Below the pieces are notes generated by a model. That model did no database searches, was not told the DNA's origin, and worked only from the letters and a program-made list of their open reading frames with translations. Below are positions 13,683 to 28,990 of a stretch of 64,000 nt of DNA, one piece after another. Location of the stretch: contig JASEVX010000008.1 in the NCBI GenBank assembly GCA_031761405.1, positions 41,147,175-41,211,174 of the forward strand, written 5' to 3'. Position 1 is the stretch's first letter; each line of letters starts with the position of its first letter. Source of the stretch: Serripes groenlandicus. Its lineage: Eukaryota > Mollusca > Bivalvia > Cardiida > Cardiidae. The position numbers and the translations under genes are program-made.

Positions 13683-15114
13683 TATCACGACGTATCCTTG
13701 GTACGTTACTAATACTCCCTGGTCTATCACGACGTATCCTTGGTACGTTACTAATACTCCCTGGTCTATCAAGACGTATCCTTGGTTTGTTACTAACACT
13801 CCCTGGTCTATCACGATGTATCCTTGATACGTTACTAATACTCCTTGGTCTATCACGACGTATCCTTGGTACGTTACTAATACTCCCTGGTCTATCACGA
13901 CGTATCCTTGGTACGTTACTAGTACTCACTGGTCTATTACGACGTATCCTTGGTACGTTACTAACACTCCATGGTCCATCACGACGTATCTTTGGTACGT
14001 TACTAATACTCCCTGGTCTATCACGACGTATCCTTGGTACGTTATTAATACTCTCTGGTCTATCACGACGTATTCTTGGTACGTTACTAATACTCCCTGG
14101 TCTATCACAACGTATTCTTGGTACGTTACTATTACTCCATGCTCTATCACGACGTATCCATGGTACGTTACTAATACTCCCTGGTCTTTCACGACGTATC
14201 CTTGGTACGTTACTAGTACTAAATGGTCTATTACGACGTATCCTTGGTGCGTTACTAATACTCCCTGGTCTATCTCGGCGTATCCTTGGTACGTTACTAA
14301 TACTCCCTGGTCTATCACGACGTATCTCTGGTACGTTACTAATACTCCCTGGTCTTTCACGACGTATCCTTGGTAAGTAACTAATACTCCCTGGTCTATC
14401 ACGACGTATCCTTGGTACGTTACTAATACTCACTGGTCTATCACGACGTATACTTGGTACGTTACTAATACTCCCTGGTCTATAACGACGTATCCTTGGT
14501 ACGTTACTAATACTCCCTGGTCTTTCAAGACGTATCCTTGGTACGTTACTATTACTCCCTGGTCTATCACGACGTATCCATGGTACGTTACTAATACTCC
14601 CTGGTCTTTCACGACGTATCCTTGGTACGTTACTAGTACTCAATGGTCTATTACGACTTATCCTTGGTGCGTTACTAATACTCCCTGGTCTATCTCGACG
14701 TATCCTTGGTACGTTACTAATACTCCCTGGTCTATCACGACGTATCTCTGGTACGTTACTAATACTCCCTGGTCTTTCACGACGTATCCTTGGTAAGTTA
14801 CTAATACTCCCTGGTCTATCACGACGTATCCTTGGTACGTTACTAATACTCACTGGTCTATCACGACGTATACTTGGTACGTTACTAATACTCCCTGGTC
14901 TTTCACGACGTATCCTTGGTACGTTACTAATACTCCTTGGTCTTTCAAGACGTATCCTTGGTACGTTACTAATACTCCCTGGTCTTTCACGACGTATCCT
15001 TGGTACGTTACTAATACTCCTTGGTCTTTCACGACGTGTCCTTGGTACGTTACTAATACTCCCTGGTCATTCACGACGTATCCTTGGTACGTTACTAATA
15101 CTCCCTGGTCTATA
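13683..15114. repeat. 42-bp minisatellite array grown inside a SINE (about 34 units)
   Basis: It has the same unit as the array upstream of gene 1, with both SINE borders visible: the 3' end of the element at 13640-13690 and its 5' part at 15115-15262. A higher-order duplication of ten units (420 bp) is evident: the 60-nt blocks starting at 14161 and 14581 are identical, as are those at 14281/14701 and 14401/14821. A 433-codon minus-strand frame with a 14-residue repeat exists only because 42 is divisible by three. Confidence 0.92.
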
Positions 15115-15262
15115 ACCCTGACGACACTCAGTCAGTCGTGATGCTAACCCCACAAATCTGAACTATATTTAGGCCTTTCGTTTGACCCGGACGGGAATCG
15201 AACCTGCAACATCCCGCAGCCGAAGCCAATTCTCTACAACTACACCACCGCAGTGATTGTAA
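15115..15262 (-). mobile_element. tRNA-derived SINE, 5' part, bordering the 42-bp array
   Basis: It reads on the minus strand from a tRNA-like head (GCGGTGGTGTAGTTGTAGAG at 15228-15247, then GGTTCGATTCCCG near 15191-15203) to GACTGACTGAGTGTCGTCAG. It is paralogous to 3329-3500 and 30850-31043, with a deletion of about 20 nt compared with them in the middle. Confidence 0.75.
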
Positions 15263-15717
15263 GTTCAAACGTTTTGAAAATACTATCTGTAAATGAGTTT
15301 TTTTTGTTAAATCATTTCCTTTTCCCACAATGTTGTGATACAGCGGCGTCCTTTCTCCTTCTTGTATACAGGTGTTTTAATTTAGAAGAGGCTTAAATAA
15401 TACTCTAGATTTCGGTGAGGTTTATAACACCTTTCTCTGTTAAACCATCCAAGATAAAATATAATATCTGATATATTTTTATTTTTATACAGATTTGAAA
15501 AAGATAATGGGAAAATGAGAACTGGCTATCTGTACAAAATGTATAGGACGGGACTACTAATAAGCATTAGTAGCCCAGGTATAATCATGTATCGGCGAAA
15601 TAGAAAAACATTAAATCCCATTGTTAATAGTCGTGGTCAACATAGTAACCGGTCAAACGGTATATTATAGCAACACACAGATTATCACTGTCCAATATTA
15701 GGATTAAATTTCGAACC

Positions 15718-15764
15718 AGCCAATCGGTGAAAGCGATTATTTGTAAACACTGGGTTATATATAA
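15718..15764 (+). promoter_or_regulatory. Core promoter of beta-tubulin gene 2
   Basis: A CCAAT box in AGCCAATCGG (15718-15727) and TATATATAA (15756-15764) stand about 90 nt before the start codon. The spacing between the boxes is shorter than in genes 1 and 3 because GGAAGAATACGTCGG-type sequence is missing between them. Confidence 0.7.
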
Positions 15765-15853
15765 TTGCTGCACTCCGTGAAGGAATCACTCGACAAGGAA
15801 TATCGGAATTAGACGTTTGTCATTTACATTGGAATAAACACAAAACAGACAAC

Positions 15854-19123
<3,270 letters not shown>

Positions 19124-19483
19124 GAACATTCCCATGATTCTCTTGTCACCGAGATAACGATCACGTGAACCGACAACCGACCAACGAAATTTGCTCACTG
19201 GCTATATGCTTACGAACTTATATCATTTTTTAGAATAATGAATTCGAACTTTCCTTTAATTGACTTTTGTTGTAATAATATCTCATAAATGTGTTGTATT
19301 GTGAAGACCTGTTTTGTTTATTAAGGCTGAATGGTTAACATCGGATAAAAAATAAGAAATGAATAAAAAAAAAAAAAAAATCTTGTATTTGTAAATTTTA
19401 TCTCTTCAAACTGTTTTGAAATTAAAACGAATTGTCCTTAAACGAACGAATACATTGCACTCGACAACAGGTGAGTCGGGTTT

Positions 19484-19561
19484 ACCGATCATGAATCGGT
19501 CCTTTCCGAGGGTTAGTGGATGTACGAACATTTGAGTTCAGTATTCCGAATGATGACGTCA
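19484..19561 (+). promoter_or_regulatory. Conserved downstream palindrome and CRE-like site, gene 2
   Basis: A perfect inverted repeat ACCGAT-CATGA-ATCGGT lies at 19484-19500 and TGACGTCA at 19554-19561, 431 nt after the stop. About 50 nt present between these marks in gene 1 is missing here, yet both marks are kept. Confidence 0.45.
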
Positions 19562-20787
19562 CGATTCCAAGGTCAATAAATCTTCACAATTTTGAACTAC
19601 GACCGGAAGCGATTCCGTGGTGGTGTAACACCATTTTGACAGACTGTTTTGATAAAAAACTGAAAATATCTAAAAACAAATAGTGTTATACTTAGAGAAT
19701 GAATTCCCTCTTTGATACACTGTAAATCGACCAGTTTCAGCCCTAAATTGTCACACTTTCTAAGCGTTTTCGATGTAGAACACCATATATCAGTGGAAAG
19801 CGTTGCCTCTGTGATTTAAAATAATCTAAATAAAATCGGGATCATGCATTAAACAAGTAAGAATCCACCAGGCGAAAATGGTTACCGTAGTTTTGGACTA
19901 AATCGGGGCCGGACAAAACCGGTGTTTCACATTCTCTACTTTCACCTTCAAACAAGGTCAAAATAATCATTTCTTGTGCATCCTATACACATTAACAAAG
20001 CATTTAAACACAATGTCATACATTCAATGCATGCTGGTGATGGTATACACTCATATCTACACAGATAAAGTTTTTTAGGGACCGTGGATGTATTTGGCGT
20101 AATTCGACCTAGATAGTATTTTAGGTAACTTGAAGTTAGACTTACCTGAAAGTATGTCCAAGGCTACGAACGGTATAAATGACGTTCCTTGTCAATAATC
20201 TTCGATCATTTAACATTTCCATTACCTTTAGAGTCGTTCGTCTTTCACAATTCGATATAAAAGAGTGGAAAGAAACCATTATAATTCTAATAAGTAGAGC
20301 TAAGACTTTACTATGAAATAACAGAAGAGTATATGAATCAGGAAGCCGCCGTGGTTGATTGTTGTGTGTCCGTGATTCGTGACCGGTCGTTCCGAGTTGA
20401 TCACTGTTCATTGCGGTAATGATAGAGTGCCCCCTGGGAAGGCATATTCCGATCCTAATGCCAGTTAGTCTATGAACTACTAAAAAGTGTAGTCACAGTA
20501 GTATGTATAACTGCTTTTAGGCAGAAGATGCATCATATATGGATGATTGGTGCTTGCTAATCCTGGAGATAGGGACTTACAATGATCCATTGCTCCTTTG
20601 TTCATGTATATGATGTCTACATCATTATAATGAAATCAAGCCTTAAAAAGTAATGGCAATATTTTATCTTAAGCCTAAATCAAGAAGATAATGACTGAAA
20701 CTATTATGAATACTATAAAACAACATGTAATCAGTTATTGGTTCAGGTTGTTCTTCCAGAATGTGATTTTATATTTTGATTGTACTT
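19562..20787. other. 3' flank of gene 2, no gene seen
   Basis: It is paralogous to 40532-41826 downstream of gene 3 and in part to 7933-8492 and 51721-52470. At 20395-20480 there is an old SINE relic (CATTGCGGTAATGATAGAGT) shared with gene 3 (41360) and gene 4 (52340). No supported gene. Confidence 0.6.
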
Positions 20788-21016
20788 ATCACTTTCCCAC
20801 ATACAACAATTATGCAACAGATGACTTTGAAAACATCCAGACAAAAATATGGAAAATCTCTCCGAGTGAATGTAGAACTGTTGAAAAGAGTTGAAAACAT
20901 TATGGCAAAAGGAGAAATTGTTAATAATGAGCAACTACTTCTTTTGCCACAATGTTTTCCAAAGACTGTCTGCTGTGGAGGTGTCAGAAAGCATCTGTAT
21001 GTAGGACAAAGGTTTA
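20788..21016. mobile_element. Diverged MITE of the TTAA family, downstream of gene 2
   Basis: Inverted ends CACTTTCCCACATACAACAA and GTATGTAGGACAAAGGTTTA surround GCAACAGATGACTTTGAAAA, a central AGAAATTGTTAATAATGAGC palindrome and CTTTTGCCACAATGTTTTCC. The same insertion with the same flanks is at 41827-42054 downstream of gene 3, so it was present before those units separated. Confidence 0.65.
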
Positions 21017-21880
21017 TCAACGTTACAATTCAATATGCATTATTGAAATATTGAGACGATGGGTAACAATACATATGTCGTCTACATAAATGTAGTCTTG
21101 GTTAGTTTAAATCATACAACTACTTAAACCTTTTTGTTTGTTTTACCTTTATCTGTGATAGAAACACCATGAAAATCTATCACAATAGAATGTTCAACGA
21201 TTTTCCAAACAAACCGGTCTACTGCATGTTATTTCAATTTCCCTAAAAATTACAATGAAAAGTTCGACATGAATTATCGCACGTTTTAGCTTATATTAAT
21301 TTATAACCGTACACTGTTTGAATCTGATTTTGGATGAAAATTTCATGTCACGTTAAAAAACGTCTATATCCTATTTCAAAAAACAGCCGACATTTGACGC
21401 CAGCTGTCTATTTATGAAAAAAAAGTCACCTCAAAAACCGTTCATTTAATCAGAGGCTGAGCAGAGACAGATTTAACAGAGACGTAATTAAAACTATCTA
21501 TATATAATTATATATTTATAAAGGCCTTATTATCTGTGATTTAAACGAGCAGTCTTTTCTTTTCCCAATTGTTTTCATCTAGATCTACGTGTACTTTCTA
21601 ATTATAACTTTCATGGTAAGCTTTCGAAGCAGACGTCAGATAGATAAATCTATCTAACTACGTCCGAATATTTAAACAGACTTATTCATAATAAATTTCT
21701 ATATGCACAGATAATTGCTTCATCTTGTTGAATTAAGGTGTAAAGTTTAATAACTGCGATAGGAAAATACCCCAATGGATGAGAGTCAGCTACCTTGGTT
21801 TTGATGATTTTTTGTATTGTATTTAACACAGTCAAATTGCATGCTTGAAATGATTTGCGATAAACGTCGTTTTATACGGT
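21017..21880. other. Noncoding stretch of unit 2
   Basis: It is paralogous to 43250-43910 downstream of gene 3 (for example AAAAGTTCGACATGAATTAT near 21259 and TCATCTAGATCTACGTGTAC near 21576). It is absent from unit 1, where the flank jumps from the equivalent of about 20288 to the SINE at 21884. No gene seen. Confidence 0.6.
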
Positions 21881-22015
21881 ATTTCAGTTACGGCAGCCTG
21901 ATCACCTCACACGTATTTCCTTGCTTGCTCGTAGCTGTAGCCAACACAGTATTATCCACAAACAATTACTATTTAGCCTTGGCCCATTGGTAGAAAACGA
22001 ATGACGATAGTGAAG
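21881..22015 (-). mobile_element. SINE fragment before the 59-bp array, unit 2
   Basis: ATTTCAGTTACGGCAGCCTG through GGCCCATTGGTAGAAAACGA matches 8493-8612 and 44040-44165. It ends where the 59-bp array begins. Confidence 0.7.
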
Positions 22016-22777
22016 ATGTATAACTTAATTAATGACACTGGCTTCAAAGGTGTAGCGCCTGGTGAAATGGGCGGCCGTACAAGTTAATTAATGACACTGA
22101 CTTCAAAGGGTTGGCGCCTGGTCAGATGGGCGGCTGTATAAGTTAATTAATGACACTGACGGCAAAGGGATGGCGCCTGGTCAGATGGGTGGTCGTATAA
22201 GTTAATTAATGACACTGACTTCAAAGGGTTGGCGCCTGGTCAGATGGGCGGCTGTATAAGTTAATTAATGACACTGACTTCAAATGGGTGGCGCCTGGTC
22301 AGATGGGTGGCCGTATAAGTTTATTAATGACACTAACTTAAAATGGGTGGCGCCTGGTCAGATAGATGGCCGTATAAGTTAATTAATGACACTGACTTCA
22401 AAGGGGAGGCGCCTGGTCAGATGGGCGGCCGTACAAGTTAATTAATGACACTGACTGCAAAGGTATGGCGCGTGGTGAGATGGGCGGCCGTATAAGTTAA
22501 TTAATGACACTGACTTCAAAGGGGTGGCGCCTGGTCAGATGGGCGGCTGTATAAGTTAATTAATGACACCGACTGCAAAGGTATGGCGCGTGGTGAGATG
22601 GGCGGCCGTACAAGTTAATTAATGACACTGACTTCAAAGGGGTGGCGCCTGGTCAGATGGGCGGCTGTATAAGTTAATTAATTACACTGACGGCAAAGGG
22701 ATGGCGCTTGGAGAGATGGGCGGCCGTATAAGTTAATTAATGACACTGACGGCAAAGGGATGGCGCCTGGTCAGATG
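22016..22777. repeat. 59-bp tandem array (about 13 units)
   Basis: Units read TTAATTAATGACACTGACTT, AAAGGGGTGGCGCCTGGTCA, GATGGGCGGCCGTATAAG with variants GGCTGTATAAG and GGCGCGTGGTGAGATG that alternate in blocks. The last unit breaks off within CAGATGGGTG, directly into the 34/23-bp array. Confidence 0.92.
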
Positions 22778-25245
22778 GGTGATAAGAGGCGTATAACACT
22801 TGTGATAAGAGGCGTGAAACACTGGTGATAAGAGGCGTGAAACACTGGTGATAAGAGGCGTATAACACTGGTGATAAGAGACGTGAAACATGCAAGAAAC
22901 ACTGGTGATAAGAGGCGTGAATCACTGGTGATAAGAGGCGTGAAACACTGATGATAGCAGGCGTGAAATATGGTGATATGATAAGAGGCGTGTAACACAG
23001 GTGATAAGAGGCATGAAACGCTGGTGATAAGAGGCATAAAATATTGGTGATAAGAGGCGTATAACACATGTGATAAGAGGCATGAAACGTTGGTGATAAG
23101 AGGCGTGGAATATGCAAGAAACGCTGGTGATAAGAGGTGTGAAACATGCAAGAAACGCTGGTGATAAGAGGCGTGAAATATGCATGAACCGCTGGTGATA
23201 AGAGGTGTGAAACATGCAAGAAACGCTTGTGATAAGAGGTGTGTTTTATGCTAGAAACGATGGTGATAAGAGGCGTGAAATATGCAAGAAACGCTGGTGA
23301 TAAGAGGTGTGAAACATGCAAGAAACGCTGGTGATAAGAGGTGTGTAATATGCAAGAAACGCTGGTGATAAGAGGTGTGAAACGTGCAATAAACACTGGT
23401 GGTAAGAGGTGTGTAACATGCAAGAAACGCTGGTGATAAGAGGCGTGAAATATGCATGAACCGCTGGTGATAAGAGGTGTGAAACATGCAGGAAACGATG
23501 GTGATAAAAGGTGTGAAATATTGGTGATAAGATGCGTATAACATTGGTGATAAGAAGCGTATAACACTGGTGATAAGAGGCATGAAACACTGTTGATAAG
23601 AGATGTGAAACATGCAAGAACGCTGGTGATAAGAGGTGTGAAACATGCAAGAAACGCTGGTGATAAGAGGTGTGAAACATGCAAGAAACGCTGGTGATAA
23701 GAGGTGTGTTTTATGCAAGAAACGATGGTGATAAGAGGCGTGAAATATGCAAGAAACGCTGGTGATAAGAGGTGTGTTTTATGCAAGAAACGCTGGTGAT
23801 AAGAGGTGTGTAATATGCAAGAAACGCTGGTGATAAGAGGTGTGAAACACGCAAGAAACGCTGTTGATAAGAGGTGTGAAACATGCAAGAAACGCTGGTG
23901 ATAAGAGGTGTGAAACACGCAAGAAACGCTGTTGATAAGAGGTGTGAAACATGCAAGAAACGCTGGTGATAAGAGGTGTGTAATATGCAAGAAACGCTGG
24001 TGATAAGAGGTGTGAAACACGCAAGAAACGCTGTTGATAAGAGGTGTGAAACATGCATGAAACGCTGGTGATAAGAGGTGTGAAACACGCAAGAAACGCT
24101 GGTGATAAGAGGTGTGTAACATGCAAGAAACGCTGGTGATAAGAGGTGTAAAATATGCAAGAAACGCTGGTGATAAGAGGCGTGAAACATGCCAGAAACG
24201 CTGGTGATAAGAGGCGTGAAATGCCGGTGATAAGAGGCGTAAAATTACAAGAAACGATGGTGATAAGAGGTGTGTAACATGCAGAAACGCAGGTGATAAG
24301 AGGCGTGAAATGCTGGTGATAAGAGGTATGAAACATGCTAGAAATGCTGGTGATAAGAGGTGTGTAACATGCCAGAAACGCTGGTGATAAGAAATGTGAA
24401 ACATGCAAGAAACGCTGGTGATAAGAGGTGTGAAACATGCAAGAAACGCTGGTGATAAGAGATGTGAAACATGCAAGAAACGCTGGTGATAAGAGGCGTG
24501 AAAAGCTGGTGATAAGAGGTATGAAACATGCAAGAAACGCTGGTGATAAGAGGTGTGTAATATGCAAGAAACACTGGTGATTAGAGGTGTGAAACACGCA
24601 AGAAACTCTTGTGATAGGAGGCGTGTTTTATGCAAGAAACGCTGGTAATAAGAGGCGTGAAATATGCAAGAAACGCTGTTGATAAGAGGTGTGAAACATG
24701 CAAGAAACGCTGGTGATAAGAGGTGTGTAACATGCAAGAAACGCTGGTGATAAGAGGTGTGAAACATGCAAGAACCACTGATGATAAGAGGCTTGAACTA
24801 TGCAAGAAACGATGGTGATAAGAGGTGTGTAACATGCAAGAAACGATGGTGATAAGAGTGTGAAATATGCAAGAACCGCTGGTGACAAGAGGTGTGAAAT
24901 ATGCAAGAAACGTTGGTGATAAGAGGTGTGAAATATGCAAGAAACGATGGTGATAAGAGGTGTGAAATATGCATAAAACGCTGGTGATAAGAGGTGTGAA
25001 ATATGCAAGAAACATTCGTGATAAGAGGCGTGAAACATGCAAGAAACGCTGGTGATAAGAGGCGTGAAATATGCAAGAAAAGCTGGTGATAAGAGGTGTG
25101 TAACATGCCAGAAACGCTGGTGATAAGAAGTGTGAAACATGCAAGAAACGCTGGTGATAAGAGGTGTGAAACATGCAAGAAACGCTGGTGATAAGAGGTG
25201 TGAAATATGCAAGAACCGCTGGTGATAAGAGGTGTGAAACACTAT
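22778..25245. repeat. 34/23-bp minisatellite array (about 2.5 kb)
   Basis: The long unit is GTGATAAGAGGTGTGAAAC plus ATGCAAGAAACGCTG (34 nt); the short unit lacks ATGCAAGAAAC (23 nt). Short units cluster at the left end (22778-22990) and around 23520-23600. Because the minus strand of both units has no stop in any frame, minus-strand frames of up to 676 codons run through the array with His/Leu/Ser-rich repeats. No start context, domain or codon bias supports a protein. Confidence 0.93.
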
Positions 25246-25299
25246 TTAAGTAATCCAAACTAAAAGTATATTAAATTTGGCAAAGCTCTTCTTGAACAA

Positions 25300-25530
25300 T
25301 GTGTCCTACATACAACAAAATTGCTGCAGACGACTTTGACATCAAGACCATCAAGGCAATTACATAAAAAATAATAAATGATCAATGACAGCTTATGTAT
25401 TGAATAAAGTTGAAAACATTACAGCAAAAAGAAAAATACTCGTTTTTAACAAATTTTCATTGTTTATGATATTTTCAGAATTCGTCTGCTGCAGAGGCGT
25501 CAGAAAGAGTTTGTATAAGGGAAAGACACA
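25300..25530. mobile_element. Decayed MITE of the TTAA family
   Basis: Recognisable parts are TACATACAACAAAATTGCTG, CAGACGACTTTGACATCAAG, TTCGTCTGCTGCAGAGGCGT, CAGAAAGAGTTTGTATAAGG and GAAAGAC. The ends have lost the TTAA and the centre is diverged. Confidence 0.55.
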
Positions 25531-25599
25531 AAATGTGAACGTGGATGATATCACGTATCCCGATTTGCGAACATTTCAACTTTTTAATATTCAGAAAAA

Positions 25600-25755
25600 A
25601 ATCGCTATGATGCGAATCGTCTCGCCGGTGGAGTGGGTAAAGCGTCCACCTTCGGTGCGGGAGGTCGCGGGTTCGATCCCTTGCTGGGTCAATTCAAATA
25701 CTTTAAAAGTGATAGAACGGGGGAAACTGACGAGAGCGGCTTAAAACATGCAAAC
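25600..25755 (+). mobile_element. tRNA-derived SINE, head and short body
   Basis: A tRNA-like head CCGGTGGAGTGGGTAAAGCG (A-box region) and GGTCGCGGGTTCGATCCCTT (B box) is followed by AATTCAAATACTTTAAAAGT and a shortened body ending GAGAGCGGCTTAAAAC. The middle body found in other copies is deleted. The region from here to 26106 contains no supported gene. Confidence 0.7.
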
Positions 25756-26106
25756 AAAAACAAAACAAATCTGCTATGTGGCCATGTTCTTCTTGTAAAT
25801 TCATTTCCTTAACATGTCTTAATATTATACTTTAAACTATGGACTCTTCAATAATTAGGTAGTAACTGGTTGTCTAAGAAGTTGTGGTTGTACATGATAC
25901 AATGTCCACTCACCGATGTTAACCAAGGTGTGCGAATCAATTAATTTAGGATAACCCGTATTCCTATAAAAGACTCACCCTTTTGTTAAAATTGAGACGA
26001 CCGAGTTCATTCAAACCGTATTTATAGCAACAACTCGGCCAGTCCGCTGACATTTCTTTCAGTACTTTGATTGTGTATTGAAAAGCTTTCATATTTTTTC
26101 AACTAT

Positions 26107-26336
26107 TTAACCCTTTCCCTCATATAAACGATGTCTGACGCCTCTGCAGCAGACGGTTTTTTGAAAACATAGTGACAAAAGAAGAAATTGATCAAAACGA
26201 GCAATTTATCCTCTTGACACAATGTTTTCAACTTTTAGTCATAGGTTTTCCATTCAATTATAGAGATTTTCTATTTTTTGACAACATATGTTCAAAGTCT
26301 TCTGCTGCAGAATTGTCGTATGAGGGAAAGGGTTAA
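26107..26336 (-). mobile_element. piggyBac-like MITE, copy A
   Basis: It is flanked by TTAA on both sides; the inverted ends are CCCTTTCCCTCATA / TATGAGGGAAAGGG. Subterminal arms GACGCCTCTGCAGCAGACGG and CTTCTGCTGCAGAATTG and a weak central palindrome follow. TTAA target duplication and CCCTTT-type termini fit the piggyBac superfamily, but no transposase is present in the window. It forms an inverted pair with copy B only about 100 nt away. Confidence 0.85.
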
Positions 26337-26438
26337 GTAGATCTAAGTACTTAACTTTTCTTATAGAATGACTCAAGGTAAAATAATTAGGTGTTCTATA
26401 TAGAAACGGCCTCCTTATATACATTATACAACGACCGG

Positions 26439-26670
26439 TTAACCCTTTCCCTCATACGACAATTCTTCAGCAGACGACTTTGAACGTATTTTGTCAAAAC
26501 ATAGAAAATCTCCATAACTGAATGGATAACCTATGACAAAAAAATGGAAAACATTGTGGCAAAAGGAGAAATTGCACGTTTTGTGCAATTTCTTCTTTTG
26601 TCACTATGTTTTCAAAAAGGGCGTCTGCTGCAAAGGCGTCAGAAAGCGTCTATATGAGGGAAAGAGTCAA
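26439..26670 (+). mobile_element. piggyBac-like MITE, copy B
   Basis: The left border is TTAACCCTTTCCCTCATA and the right border TATGAGGGAAAGAGTCAA, so the right TTAA is mutated to TCAA. The centre carries the palindrome GAAATTGCACGTTTTGTGCA followed by ATTTC. Orientation is opposite to copy A. Confidence 0.85.
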
Positions 26671-28224
26671 ATAGAACTCCAGACCTTTTGTATGTTTATT
26701 TTATTTAATTGAAATCTCTTCCATGTACAAACAAAGTCATATACAAACATATGCAATGTACAAACAAATCAAGACAAGTTTTATTATACATGGCCATTCT
26801 AACTAGAATTATAGGAGACTTGCGATATAAGCATATCGCACAATCATAGCAGTTTGTTTTTATATTGCGTTGTCAAAAGCCCCTTTCGGGAGTATTTAAA
26901 TCACACACTGAGCCGCGCCATCCGTTCGGGAGACGTATTGTTGATACGATCTGATAAAATGTAACGTTAGACCGCCGTTCAGCTAGTAGGGCTACACGCG
27001 TATCGTGTATTTTACGGCGTTTCTTGCGCCAAATTACAATACTTTCCGGATAATTATTAAAGATGCAAATAGTAATACGAGCTAAGGAGAAAACCGAATT
27101 TGACAGAGGAACATTAAAAGTACACTAAAGCGTCCCCTTTTTTCGTGTGGACGTCTCTATTGGTAGTTTCCTCTAATATCATTGTCAACTATTGATTTTT
27201 GCGGCATTTTTTATACATATGTTAACAGACTTTGTCATTTTGTATGACACATAAAACATATAATTGTCAATTTTCAAATAAGTGTACGCTTCTTGGACCT
27301 CCTCCAGATTGACCGACCTTTTGTTAAACGTGTGGCCGTTGTAGTTACAATAGTGTTCTAAAGCACAAACGTGTCTCCTACCAATGACCAATCACATGAT
27401 TCACATCTGTATAAAAGCACATACGTGTAGAAAATCAAACAGGTAGACAGACAGACAGACGATGTGGGAAATTGTTTTCTAAGTGTCCTTCTCCAAGCGA
27501 CACAAACATCTGACTGCGGTTGCAATTATATTATAACGCTGTTAAAATAGTAAGAGACAAAAACACCAAAAGCTATTGTCATCATGCAATTTTTTATCTT
27601 TAAGTTAAAGAAAATCCAAACAAAACAAACAAATATCCTCTACTGATGCAGGCGGCAAATTGTTCATTGGTGATTCAAGTCGAGCCCAAATCTCATTAAC
27701 ATGAGATCTAAAAGCTTCGCTTGCATTATGATGAGCTCGTCTATGTCTGGTCTTAATGGTGTTTTACGTCTCTTTCAGCAGCATTTCAATTATATCATGG
27801 CGTTTGCTGTGTTAATTGCCAATTTTACTGGTATCATATCCTGACACCGATGCATGAGTTGTAATGTTTTCACCGTAATCGGGAGGGAAATCACTACTAC
27901 CACAGCCTAGTACCGGTTAATCTACACAGGGATCGTGAATAAGTGAACTGTGACCAAGATATAACTGAACTAATGTTGCAATAACGATGAAACAAACAAA
28001 CGTATGTGTATCTACATGTTGATCGAAGATTTGATTTAATTTCCGATTATTGTGATTCTAATCTCCTCACGATAATGGTTTATACACTCAATCAGCTCTT
28101 TAGAAAACTTTGTTATCAAATTGTATAGTGCACAATCGGTCCTGTAATACAATACAAAATAATATATTGTATTGCATAAAAACCTCAAGTTTTATAGCAA
28201 GTTTAAGCAAACAAAGACAATGGA
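26671..28224. other. Noncoding stretch, SINE fragments only
   Basis: 27762-27852 (minus) is a SINE 3' fragment (TTTCAATTATATCATGGCGT, TTACTGGTATCATATCCTGA), and 27885-27995 is a relic of a third SINE family (CTACACAGGGATCGTGAATA, AAGATATAACTGAACTAATG). CAGACAGACAGACGATG near 27449 is a short microsatellite. No reading frame is convincing. Confidence 0.5.
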
Positions 28225-28990
28225 ATTTCCGAAGAGCCCCACGTTTAACCGTTCATATATAACCATTAGAATTATTCTCATGTTTATATCTATTCACACA
28301 ATGCAGACAAATTTGCATTCATTCATCTGGTGATACGATAAACAAATGGATTAGATTTGAGATCAATGTTAACCCCTCTCCTGCAATAAAAAACATCATT
28401 ATTTGTGTTTTAGAAAGTATCGATTACTTATACAAATTCCCGTGATAAGAATTAATAAGTAACAAGAGGTCAATATGATATCAAAGGTTCGACTACGCAT
28501 GTACAGGCTTGTATTGGTCTGTTGATTGATTAGATAAGAAAAGAGGATTACTATTGAAGTCAAATTTAACCCTGCAACTAGTAGCCTACCATAATTTTGG
28601 TTATTAATAAAGTATTGAATACTTCTTCAAAGTACAGTGAATAGAATGAGAAAAATATAGATCAAGGGTAAGACTACACGAATGTTAAGGTTCATCATGG
28701 TCTGACAAAAAGGTTACATGTATATAAAAAGATTGATTAAATTTGGAATCACTGTTAACCCTTGTCCTGCAACAAATACCATCAATTTTGGTTACGTAGA
28801 AAGTAATGAATATCTATACAATGTCCAGTGATAAGAATTGATACAAGAGATCGATACAGACCAAGGGTTAGATTACACGAGAGTACAGATTGGTCTTAGT
28901 CTATGTTGTCAGTAACTAATGTTTTAACCCGTCTTTAGCTCGTTGAGAACATTCTGTTTAAACGCTCGTTAAGAAGAATACGGGTTAAAA
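28225..28990. repeat. Diverged satellite of about 195 bp (about 3-4 units), unit 3
   Basis: It has the same unit as 9480-10870, with markers TTAGAAAGTATCGATTACTT near 28411 and TTAATAAAGTATTGAATACT near 28603. It ends with the same GTCTTTAGCTCGTTGAGAAC tail near 28932, so the block is paralogous to that upstream of gene 2. Confidence 0.72.

Noticed and set aside
22737..25258. Minus-strand reading frames of up to 676 codons, His/Leu/Ser-rich repeats
   Set aside because: They arise because the 34/23-bp repeat lacks stops in all minus-strand frames. Three frames are open over the same DNA, with no promoter, splice sites or domain.
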